A DNA stretch of 23,109 bases from Lichtheimia corymbifera B2541 (Eukaryota; Mucoromycota; Mucoromycetes; Mucorales; Lichtheimiaceae): positions 1 through 23,109 of the forward strand of contig JNEU01000816.1 of the NCBI GenBank assembly GCA_000697475.1, given 5' to 3'. This document shows positions 10,201 to 19,621 of this stretch, piece by piece. Within the stretch, counting starts at the first letter, position 1. The number at the start of each line of letters is the position of its first letter. Position numbers and translations under genes: made by a program. The notes beneath the pieces are model-generated. The model was not told the DNA's origin. It did no database searches and was given only the letters and a program-made list of their open reading frames with translations.

Positions 10201-13200
10201 ATGCCTGTTGCAAATTCTCCTGAACAGAAAGTGAAAGCAGCACACGAAGCATCGGAAACGCTTGATCGAGTCAGGGCATTAGATACACGACTTCCTGATG
10301 TGGGTGATTTGTTCACGGGTACGTTAACGACTTGCACCGCTTTTTATCCTCCTCCTCCTGACACAATATTACCAGCATCCAGTTCAGGCTCGTATTCCAT
10401 TCCTGGAGCAAATGCAGTGGCACCTTTTCTCGTCAAACAAAATATCACCTTGCCTCCATTGGGTCTTGAACATTTACGCAACTGTAAGCGCCTTGAGGTT
10501 ACCCATTGCTGTGAGTCGTGTGTATCTTACAGGACACGTGTGTGTGTATTTACAGGGAAGCCAGACAACTCGGCAGGCATCTTTCCAGAGATAGAACGTG
10601 CATTCTTTACGGTTGAGAATCGATTATACTTGTGGAATTACATGGAGAGGTAAGAGACGCCAACAATGAAAAAGTGTGTTGTCAAGGACTGAATGTTATC
10701 TATAGGAAGGATATAGACACATATGAAGAATCTCATCCCATCATTGGCGTTGGATTGGTCAAGCCAAAGCGTGATATCTTCAATCCCGACATCACCCATG
10801 TACTCGTCATAGCAACAACATTGCATATCAACGTCGTTGCCATTTCTTTCAAACGATCACCTTCTGGAGCAACTCAGCTGACATTCTATCGCACTGACAT
10901 GTTCACATCCACCTCAGGAGAAATTATATCAACCATCATTGGAACCAAGCAAGGTCGTATCTTCATGCTCAGTAAACAAGGTCGTGTCTGGGAATTGGAT
11001 TATCGAGTAAGTATCTATCTATCTCCCTCCCTCCACGCATGGATGACACCAATTGGATTAATGCGCGTGCGTTATTTATTTAGAGAGAAGAAGGGTGGTT
11101 CACAAGCAAATGTTCAAAGAGAGCATGTCCAGGAATCGCGAGTTATACCACTTTCTTGGAATTCACTTCCGGTATGTATTTGCAAAACGGGCCTCTCTCT
11201 CTATATTTTTTTTTCTAATGAAGGGTATGATCAATAGAACCATGCATCGCCATTGCTGCTGATGATGAAGGACGCGTCTTGTATCAGCTTTTTGAAAGTT
11301 CAGCTATCCAGGTCAGTCACACTGGGATCGTTCGTTTGGCCATGTAGCTAACATATAGGTCATTATGTAGGTGACCTATCTAGGAGAAGATGGTCTTTCC
11401 TTCAAGAATGTTGTCAAAAACAACAAGATCCATACAGCTGCTCGTCTCATGTGCCCTTCGTCCATGGACATTAACGACTTTAAGATTTCTTGGATCCAAC
11501 CTACGACTCCCGCCGAAGCCAAGAGCTACCAACTTGTGGCAGTAACGTCTACTGGATGTCGTCTTTACTTTACCTACTACAGCCAGGGATCCAAGTCAAA
11601 AGGTGCACCCAGTACGCTCGAGCTGGTCCATGTACGCACACCACCACCCACTTTACCAGAATCCACACCTTTATCTTCAAGTTTATATAAGCAAGGGGTC
11701 TTCATTGCTGTGGGCAAGAAAGATGAGAAGCAATCCATTGCTGTGGCATCGCCAGATATCGGAAAAATGTCGACAATGGTAATTGATCAAAGGAGTAGGG
11801 AATAACATGAATATTTTCTAAGCACCCTAATCTTAGGGAGCCCATGGTGGATTTTCCGAGTTTACCAATTGCTTGGATATCAACGGGGATGTGATTTCCA
11901 TGGCAGAAATGTCGACTGCAGAAATGGGTCTCAACGAATTAGCTGCTCAACCTACTGGATCTCCTCGACACTTTTTGCTATTTACGACTGTTGGCATATG
12001 GATTGTGATGAAGCAGCGTCCTGTGGATATTTTACATCATTTGCTCATGAGCAGCTCCATCAATGGCATCGTACAACCCAGAGATTTCCAAAATTTCTTT
12101 GAACTTTTCGGCGACGTCAATTCATCAGCATTGTGCTTCCAATTGGTATGCAGTACTTCCAATATCAGCATGAATACGGATGGTAAGTCAAGGACCAACG
12201 CGTGATTGTGCTTGGATGGATGGCCCTAACAGCGGTTGGAATAGCTCTACAACCTTTGAGTACATCTACCGATGCGGTGAAAGGTGCAACACAGTTATTA
12301 GAAACATTGGGTCAATCACGGTCTTCTTTGAGTCAATCAGTGACATATTCATCTCGACACGATGGTCTTGCTCTCTTTATCAGTCGCCTTATTCAGCCAG
12401 TTTGGACCAAGCGTTTACTTTCAGAAAAGTGAGTACATACGTCTTTGCATTTGATTGTCGTCACATGTCATCTAATACATTTCTTATCAAGAATCGATGC
12501 CGGTCGAGTCTCCTACAACAGCCTGCTTTCACGAGAGCTTTTAATATCTACACAACAAATACTACGTAAACTTCAAGGATTTATGAACCTGTAAGTACAA
12601 CTATGATATGGCTATCATCCGAGTTCATTTATTCATCTTGCTTTTGGTACTAGTAACGTTACGCTATATCCCCAGGCTGAATCACGTGCTCCAGAAGAAC
12701 ATTCTTTACGCGAGCTCCATGACCTTGTCGTGCTACTATCTGATGCCATTTCATTCTTCCTTTATCTCCTGGATAACAACACATCAAAGGTTCTCACAAG
12801 GTAAATGATGGGAAGTGTTTGGGAAGAAAAAGTGCTAAAGACTTAATGTGTATGATTAGTTTGAAGCCTGCGACACGAGAGCGCTTCTTGTCATCTACAT
12901 TTAAAGATCTGATCACGACCAACAACGGGCGATCCATCAGCAGCGATTTGGCATTTGGCATCATTGACGAGACTTTGGCACGCTATGGCAACTTGGATAT
13001 TGTGATTGATATATTGGAAAAGCATTGTGGATCGTTTTGTGATGCATCCGATGCACTTTTATACAAGGCGTACAAGCACATTGAAGCTGCCAAAGGAGAA
13101 GTCAGTGCGCCCCGAGCTCGTAGTGCACTTGAAGAGTCTCTCCAGCTGTTGAAACGTATCGCAGTCCATATCCCCTATGAAAAGGTTCGCGAGATTGCAA

Positions 13201-13986
13201 AGAGTTATCTGGCTCAAGGTGAACCTGTCCTTGCAGTAGAACTTGTGATATTTTGCGTCAAATCGAGAGAACCTCCACATGCATCATCCACTGGATCTGA
13301 ATTCCCCGCCAAACAAGACGACATGATGTTTATGCATTTACGACAACCCTTTTACGGATGCTTATGCGAGTTGTTAAAGGAAACCATGGAATCAACATCC
13401 ATTTCTGGTAAGAGAGGAAAATGGGGACATCTGTCTTGCATGGTTCTAACATTTGCTTTTTCAAAGGAGCACAAAAGAGCCAAGCATTCCAAGTAGTATT
13501 TGTTGTTGATAACGTGGATCTTCATCGTTACCTCTATGAACAATTCATCCATGCCAACCTGGGACCTGAGCTGATAAAGGTAAGGGGGCAGAGTCTTATA
13601 TCGGTCAGCAGTCCTCTCATCACTCTTTGAAAACATAGCTTATGCCACCTCGTTTGGAAGAGTTCCTTCAGTCAGAGCCACATACCATTGATCGAATTGA
13701 ACTTTTGGCGGATTTCTATCGGTACACTGAACAATACGAACAAGCTGCATATACATTTGGATGGCTGGTAGAGAACAGGTAGGCTTAATGCGCAAAGGGA
13801 AAATGTTGGGACCGCGCGCTAACAAGACATTTTAGCTCAAATGTGTCTAGGGAGCGCCAGATTGATTGGTTAACACGGGCGTCTGTTTGTGCAAAATCGG
13901 TTTCATCAGCGGCAAAACAATTTGAGATGCTCACGCTACAAAAGCAACTCGACACAATGTTGACGGAACTGCGCGGATATAGTTGA
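10201..13986 (+). CDS. NUP155: Nucleoporin NUP155/NUP170, C-terminally short
   Basis: Fourteen exons: 10201-10483, 10556-10649, 10706-11006, 11084-11171, 11238-11311, 11371-11778, 11837-12182, 12233-12428, 12492-12590, 12654-12800, 12860-13407, 13467-13579, 13639-13778 and 13836-13986, giving 995 aa. The protein is an inner-ring scaffold nucleoporin. The N-terminal half is the beta-propeller, with the family block GIFPEIERAFFTVENRLYLW and IIGVGLVKPK. GWFTSKCSKRACPG and GRVLYQLFESS follow. The second half is alpha-solenoid (for example FGIIDETLARYGNLDIVIDI, DNVDLHRYLYEQF and ELLADFYRYTEQYEQAA). Family members usually have 1300-1500 aa. Here the frame stops soon after SVSSAAKQFEML, where homologues continue for roughly 300 more residues. 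I found no further exon in the next 690 bp. The first intron (10484-10555) is 72 nt and stop-free, so its retention would keep the frame. Confidence 0.9.
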
Positions 13987-14673
13987 ACATAGTGGTTTTG
14001 ACGCCTCCTATATATAAAGTTTCTTACTACCGACAATCCCTCGTTGTACTTTGTAGTGGTCTTCCTTTACTCTTGTTGTTCACTTAATTGGGGTTAATAC
14101 AATGCATATGGCAAGCTCACATTATCAACATCAATCAATGGGGCTGTTCATCATAGGTTCAATAAGCGCTTACGGATGGCTTTTATATTGAAACTCGCCT
14201 TACAGTAGTTTGCGTTTGATCATACATAGAGTTGCTTGAAATAAACTGGTAGAAGATACAGGTATATGTGATTCAAATTACAGTCTTAGATTGGTAGAGA
14301 TGCATACGCCCAAAGCACATCTCCATTATTACAAAGGTGACTTACCCGCTGTTGTCAACCTAGTCTTGATATTGGTATGCCTGTACGGTAAGCAGCGACG
14401 ATGATCGGATCACCAACAATACCAAATAAGCAGCCTGCATCATCAAAGAACTCGATCCAGTCACCTTTGCATTTGTTCATTGCATAAGGATTATGTATGC
14501 ATTGGCAGATCAGACGTGTGTTAATGAGGGCGAAAACTTGCTAAGATACCTGGGTTTATAGTGAATTATGTACATCCCACCCAATTGTATATTATAGAAC
14601 GCACGTGGTTGAATTAGCATAGTAGTTTAGATAAGATTTACTTGATTGATTATTCTAAGGAACAACTATGGGA
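13987..14673. other. Convergent intergenic region with an orphan minus-strand open frame
   Basis: This lies between the stop codons of NUP155 (+) and the AN1 gene (-). A 61-residue open frame on the minus strand (14540-14355, stop included) is preceded by an acceptor-like CTTAG and contains ICQCIHNPYAMNKCKGDW and FDDAGCLFGIVGDP. Its in-frame ATG is at 14480. The residue composition looks protein-like and cysteine-bearing, but I recognise no family and found no matching upstream exon. It may be a gene fragment or chance. I see nothing else. Confidence 0.4.
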
Positions 14674-15598
14674 TCAAGAAATGATGCAATTGGGTTTCTT
14701 CTGCTTGCGCCGAAGTGCAGCTAATCGTGCCTGCTCCGCTTCAGTCAATCGCTAAGAGAGCCATGTAATGAGTATCCTAGTAAAACAAGGCCCAATATTT
14801 TTTGTCTTACATGTGTGTTGGCTTTCTCGGTTAATCGGGTCAGTTCTTGCTCTTGTTTACTGTTTCTATGTCCAAAGTTAGCCGCTGCTTATCTTTTTGG
14901 TAAGTGTTTTAAGACATACCGCTTGGAGGAGGATGAAGGTGTGGGTCTTTTTTGTGATACATTCTTTTTAGCGGGTTGACATGTATGATCCACTGGAAGG
15001 CGATGTTTGACGCAAAAAGAATAGCCGCAGTCCGAACAATTCATAGGTACCAGCAATTTTGCATTACAAGCACGCTGATGACAGATATTGGAAGCCTTTT
15101 GTTGTTTGTCGTTGCAGTTGTTTTGTATATGGCGATTTACCTAAAAGCAATAGTGAATATCATAGAACGGAAGTAAAGGTTACGTTTTGACTTACTGAGA
15201 TATTAGGATCCTGGCCCCTTGGTCCTGGAACAGGCTGTTCACATATCGGGCAAGTAGGTACGCTGACAAAAGGGCACAATTAATTATCATAAGGACGACG
15301 CACTTTGAGGTGAGGCATATTGACTTACCGAGCATCGTATTGACCGTCCTGTAGGCTTGGACATTGGTGATCGTCAAGCTTAAAGTGATCTTGGCTACCA
15401 TTGGAATATAAGTATGCGATCGTATCAAGGCCGTCGTACCTACCAAAATATCTTCTTGCAGCGATAGCAGGTATAAGGAAGAAAGTCTGTATTGGTTAGC
15501 TACACTAACACACACACTCGAAGCCTTATGCGTCTCCATTTACCGAGTTGATGACAACCGTCAAAGGTGCAATGCTTCCCTAGCTCAGGAAATTCCAT
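14674..15598 (-). CDS. ZFAND2/AIRAP-like double AN1 zinc-finger protein with CaaX end
   Basis: Seven exons on the minus strand: 15598-15544, 15486-15444, 15394-15329, 15262-15196, 15140-14920, 14859-14811 and 14751-14674, giving 192 aa. The start MEFPELGKHC is nearly identical to animal ZFAND2. The first AN1 finger spans about residues 10-45 (C-x4-C, FLPYTCYRCKKIFC, DHFKLDDHQC). A VPTCPICEQPVPGPRGQDPN link and VNRHIQNNC follow. The second AN1 finger (about 87-123) carries ICHQRAC, LVPMNCSDCGYSFC and HRLPVDHTC. All zinc ligands are in place. The tail is basic, with RLTE occurring twice (in LTRLTEK and HRLTEAEQ), and the protein ends PNCIIS, a CaaX prenylation box. AIRAP and AIRAPL are stress-induced partners of the proteasome and p97; AIRAPL is prenylated and ER-bound. 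A membrane-tethered role in proteotoxic stress is inferred. I see no ubiquitin-interacting motif. Confidence 0.88.
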
Positions 15599-15751
15599 AG
15601 TTACAATGTCGAAGCCGTGAAAGAACAACCACCAAAGCAATATGCCCCGTGGCTCGTGCCTTATGCGGAAAAGGAGGAGGAGTGGAGTACAAAGAAAAGA
15701 AGGCGATCATGTGACTTTACTCGTTCATGCCAAAAGGTACTCAAGAAGCAT

Positions 15752-15762
15752 GTTTATATATA
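15752..15762 (-). promoter_or_regulatory. TATA-like element upstream of the AN1 gene
   Basis: TATATATAAAC on the minus strand, about 155 bp before the AN1-protein ATG and within the 213 bp that separate it from the desaturase stop codon. The position suits a fungal core promoter; function is inferred. Confidence 0.35.
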
Positions 15763-15811
15763 GAATAGTAAAATGATACATCAAAAGGAAATAAATATAT
15801 AGAACAACTGT

Positions 15812-17380
15812 TTAATGTTGCTTCTCGTGAGCCCAAACACCTGCATTATATTTTGCGACGTCGTTGAAAAGATGAACTTGGTCAGCGACCGATTTGAGCG
15901 CACCAAGGATAACACCATTGCCTGTAGTGAAATCGTACATGTAGTAACGCAATCCCGTTTCCTGGCAAAAGCGGCGAACAACAGGAACGCATTGACGCAA
16001 ATTATGGCGTGGCAAACGAGGAAAAAGATGGTGAACAACCTGGTATTGAAGACCACCGTGGAACCAGTCAAACCATTCGGGACAATCAACATCCATCGTG
16101 GTGCGTAGTTGCTTAGCAGGGAACGGCTCACCAGGACCAAAATCTGTAGTAGACATGCCAAAGTGGGAAAGCGTGATTTGTACATGGAGTGGGAAGGTGA
16201 GCATGTATGAAATGAATATGTAGGCAACAACGACGCCCCATGATGGTAATTGTGCGAGTAGAGCACTGTACCATATCAACCAGCACCCGATGCCAAATAG
16301 TTCAAGATGACGATTACGCACTTGCTTATGAAAGAATAAATAGGCCAAAGATAAACGTTGCAAGTTGAATCGACCAAAGAGGAGGATAATATAATAGAGA
16401 TAGTGTTGGTATCGTACAAAGAAACGAGCAGGTGCATCGAATTCGAATACGCGCTTGTAATAAGTTGAATAAATGTTGTCAAAGAAGCGTGTGGTGACAG
16501 CAAAGAAAGGCAAGTGCTGAATATCTGGATCGTGTTCTGGATGATTGGTGACAATATGATGCACGTTATGATTGTTCTTCCACCAGCCAACGGATAACCC
16601 TCCAATAAAGTCGGCTATAAACACGCCAATCAAGTGATCAATCTCGACACGGCCAGTGATCTCATTGTGTCCCGCATCATGCACAGTAAACGCCAGCTGA
16701 TGCCATAAGCACGCCATAAATACAGCTCCCAATAAATGTTGCCATGTCTCCGTTCCACGTAGCGTGAACCATAATGCCAAGTAAAAGAACAGCGCGTATC
16801 GACAACACTCTTTGCCGTATCGATAATAGTTGCACTCGAACAATCCACGATCCAATAACTCTTGTTGTAGTTGTCTGTATGCGACACGCATCTTGATCAC
16901 GTCTGCTCCTTGATGCGCTTCTATATCATGTTGTTGATTCGCATGGTGTTGTGTATGAAGTGAGCTGATGGTCTTGTCAAAGGCTTCCACGCTTATACCA
17001 CCCTGCCAAGTCGTGTCAATCGCTGTTGTCTGGTTCTCCTCGCCATCCTCATTTCGTGCAGGTGTATCACTACTGTTTTCTATTGGCGGTATCACCACGT
17101 CAGGTAGGTATTCTCCAATGCAGTAATGGCGCATCATACGCTCATACACACGTGGTGGATGCATAGAACGGATTTCGTCAGTGACATCCTTGCCAAGCAC
17201 ATGACGAATGGCGAGCTCGCCACCGGGATGCTTGTGAATGAAACGGTCGACCTTGTATACTTGACTCTCAAAGATAAACAGAGCTTCACCCTGCTTGGTA
17301 CGTTCCTCCACTTGTTGCTGTGTCAATACCACGCGTTCCTCACTCGTTGTCGTTGTATGCAATTCCGTGTTGGGTGGCAT
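15812..17380 (-). CDS. Cytochrome b5-fusion sphingolipid Delta8-type desaturase
   Basis: One uninterrupted exon of 522 aa. It is an ER-membrane front-end desaturase with its own electron donor. The N-terminal cytochrome b5 domain holds the heme motif HPGG (51-54). The desaturase domain carries three histidine boxes: HDAGH (234-238), HNVHH (271-275) and QVVHH (447-451), where glutamine replaces the first histidine, as in all front-end enzymes. Hydrophobic membrane segments lie around 195-230, 245-265 and 325-400. The block HGGLQYQVVHHLFPRLPRHN favours the fungal sphingolipid long-chain-base Delta8 desaturases; fatty-acid Delta6 enzymes usually have QxEHH. I chose the ATG at 17380, just ahead of the b5 domain. 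The same frame has ATGs at 17464 and 17455, which would add up to 28 residues. The lack of introns contrasts with every complete neighbour. The Delta8 call is family-based; substrate is not proven by sequence. Confidence 0.9.
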   Translation of the reverse strand: MPPNTELHTTTTSEERVVLTQQQVEERTKQGEALFIFESQVYKVDRFIHKHPGGELAIRHVLGKDVTDEIRSMHPPRVYERMMRHYCIGEYLPDVVIPPIENSSDTPARNEDGEENQTTAIDTTWQGGISVEAFDKTISSLHTQHHANQQHDIEAHQGADVIKMRVAYRQLQQELLDRGLFECNYYRYGKECCRYALFFYLALWFTLRGTETWQHLLGAVFMACLWHQLAFTVHDAGHNEITGRVEIDHLIGVFIADFIGGLSVGWWKNNHNVHHIVTNHPEHDPDIQHLPFFAVTTRFFDNIYSTYYKRVFEFDAPARFFVRYQHYLYYIILLFGRFNLQRLSLAYLFFHKQVRNRHLELFGIGCWLIWYSALLAQLPSWGVVVAYIFISYMLTFPLHVQITLSHFGMSTTDFGPGEPFPAKQLRTTMDVDCPEWFDWFHGGLQYQVVHHLFPRLPRHNLRQCVPVVRRFCQETGLRYYMYDFTTGNGVILGALKSVADQVHLFNDVAKYNAGVWAHEKQH

Positions 17381-18029
17381 TCTGCGAGGTGGCGAGCAAG
17401 GTACCAAGGAGAAAATCGTGCCACATTCACGTTGTCCAAGCAACCATACTCCCATGTTACACATACATGCCCCAGCCGCATTGTTCTACCAACAAAACCA
17501 ATTCCCCTTGACATGTAGACCGTAATAGTTGTAATAAACTTCCAATCTAAATATACGTTTGATAAATATATCAATGTTGTCTTGCTCCTGCTATGATGAT
17601 GATATAGAGGCAAAAATAGGAGTTGGGTTGCCATGGCAATATGTATTCGTGTATAAGCTGCGGGGATGTTTATATGACCTTCAATGATGCCATCCGAATA
17701 AAATAAAGAGGACATGTTCCAAAGCTATTTACTGCTATAGAAGGATATGACATGGTACAAAGAATGCCCTTATAGTACATATTCGGGTAGTAGTCGTAAA
17801 GATAAACTTCTTCTACACACGCACATCACATGGATTATTGATACGCAACTTTAGCTTGCTTTTGGATTAAGGAAAAAGCTGTCCGGTTTCTGGTGGATGA
17901 TCGAATACGGCTGTCATGCATCTGGTGTTCAATTCTTTTCGGGATAGCCTTGACGCTCGTCGACCTTTAGTGTGTCGCTGCACTCATCATCTGTTGTACG
18001 ACTTTTTTCCAGGCCCAAGGACCTTCTTG
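17381..18029. other. Divergent intergenic region, desaturase / methyltransferase
   Basis: This 649-bp stretch should hold both promoters. No strong TATA stands out. On the minus strand, a frame ending at 17967 closes with EGPWAWKKVVQQMMSAATH and a TAA. It looks like a genuine protein C-terminus and overlaps the proposed first exon of the methyltransferase, but I could not extend it into a recognised gene. It may be a relic 3' exon. Confidence 0.4.
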
Positions 18030-19012
18030 ATGCGCTTCACGCGATGGTGAGTTGACCATTATCGAAATGTCCATAGCAGTAACTGAGCAGTGAATAGCAA
18101 AGCTATTGGCATCGGCTCCCAAATAAGCGATGTCGAAGAGGGGTATCAGGAATCCAAGTTCCCTACTGATCTTTACGAACACTTGGAGGGCCGTAATTAC
18201 TGTCGAAAGCCGGATAAGAAGAGCTACTTTTTGCCATGCGACGATGAAGAAATCGACCGGTTGCAGATCAACCACTTAATGTTCAAGTGAGTCTCTCTCT
18301 CTCTCTCTTTCTATATATATATGTATATATATATCAAAAGTGTCCATATTCTTATATACGCTGTCCATCATGTCAGGTCCGTCTTTGGAAGGTAGATTCC
18401 CACTTTGACAAGATATCTGTGCGTCAGGAGCTAACTTTGATATATGCAATCACCAAGAAACTTCTTTGCACCTATTGAAGATGAATTAACCAATGGGATC
18501 AAGGTCCTGAATGTCAAGTAAGTGATGAAGATCATGAGGACCGATCGATGCAAGTGGGCTAACCTTTATTATATCATTAGAAGCGGTCCAGGGTTTTGGA
18601 TGAAGGTAACGGCTGGATGGAACGTACGTTCGAATGTGCAGAGAAGACTGATTGAGACACTAGGAAATGGCAAAATCATACCCAAATTCACACTTTACGG
18701 GCACTGATATCATCATATATCCCATCAGGTATATCGAATTGTGTATGTGTTGAATGATCGATCCTTATGCTGATGTATCTTGCTAGTCATCCGCCTCGTA
18801 ATTGCCATTTTCACATCGCCAATGCTGCTCGACGCCTTCCATTTGCCGACAATACCTTTGACTTTGTAGTCCAGCATGATGCAATCTTTATTTACACACA
18901 CAAGGAATGGAAAACCGTGGTTGATGAGCTAGTCAGGGTCACCAAACCTGGCGGATGGATTCAGCTAGGTAAATGACCAAGGGTGGATTGCGCTTTTTGC
19001 ATTCTTTAACCT

Positions 19013-19046
<34 letters not shown>

Positions 19047-19491
19047 AGTGGAATCGAGCGGTGTCCTTCAGGATATCGGTCCAAGTCTTTCCATCTGGCT
19101 TATGCGTAGTAAGTCAAAGCATTGTTGTTGACAGCACACGAACATTGACGTGTTTATCATAGTTACGGTTTCTCTACAAACGCGTGATATTCTTTGGAAA
19201 ATGGGACACAAGTTACATGAAGTACTTGAATCGCATCAAGAAATCAGCGAGGTCGATTACTCGCATCGCTCGATCCCTCTTGCGTGGCTCGGAAAACTTG
19301 GCGATATTGGATGGGAATGCATGGAGAGATTACTCGATTCATTGAAACCTCGATTATGCGAAGATTGGTCCATGACACATGCCAAGTATGACAAGGTCGT
19401 TCAAGCGGCAGCCAAGGAATGTCACGAGTTTGGTACATGGACAAACATACATTATGTGATCGGTCGGAAACGTTGTAGTAGCACTCTATGA
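18030..19491 (+). CDS. SAM-dependent methyltransferase-fold protein
   Basis: Nine exons: 18030-18046, 18098-18286, 18377-18391, 18458-18517, 18581-18605, 18664-18728, 18787-18968, 19049-19108 and 19163-19491, giving 313 aa. The middle is a class I methyltransferase fold: GIKVLNVKSGPG (motif I region), EMAKSYPNSHFTGTDI, LPFADNTFDFVV and ELVRVTKPGGWIQL. The N-terminal part (GRNYCRKPDKKSYFLPCDD, EIDRLQINHLMFK) matches a fungal family of uncharacterised methyltransferases expanded in Mucoromycota. Motif I normally reads VLDVGCGPG; here the Asp, Gly and Cys are Asn, Lys and Ser, which may weaken cofactor binding. Exon 3 has only 15 nt, and intron 7 contains a 30-T tract. The start exon (MRFTR) is the weakest part, chosen because its donor and the acceptor at 18097 keep the frame. 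AATAAA follows the stop at 19492. The substrate is unknown. Confidence 0.75.
18292..18334 (+). repeat. CT and TA microsatellites in an intron
   Basis: A CT run followed by a TA-rich run lies inside the second intron of the methyltransferase gene, directly after its GTGAGT donor. It probably explains why this intron (90 nt) is longer than its neighbours. Confidence 0.8.
19015..19044 (+). repeat. 30-base T homopolymer next to a splice acceptor
   Basis: Thirty consecutive T lie immediately before the GCAG acceptor (19045-19048) of intron 7 of the methyltransferase gene and act as its pyrimidine tract. The length may be unreliable in the assembly. Confidence 0.85.
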
Positions 19492-19586
19492 AATAAAACC
19501 ATCAAATAGACTTCATGTATATACACATAGAAAGGATTGTTGGTAGCAATTTGGGCGATATAATGAGGAAGAAAAGAAAAAGTGAT

Positions 19587-19611
19587 GTAGTAGTAGTAGT
19601 AGTAGTAGTAG
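19587..19611. repeat. (GTA)8 microsatellite
   Basis: About eight GTA/TAG triplets lie in the 130-bp convergent gap between the methyltransferase and the CCDC28-like gene, probably in a 3' UTR. Confidence 0.85.
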
Positions 19612-19621
19612 GCACTATTGG

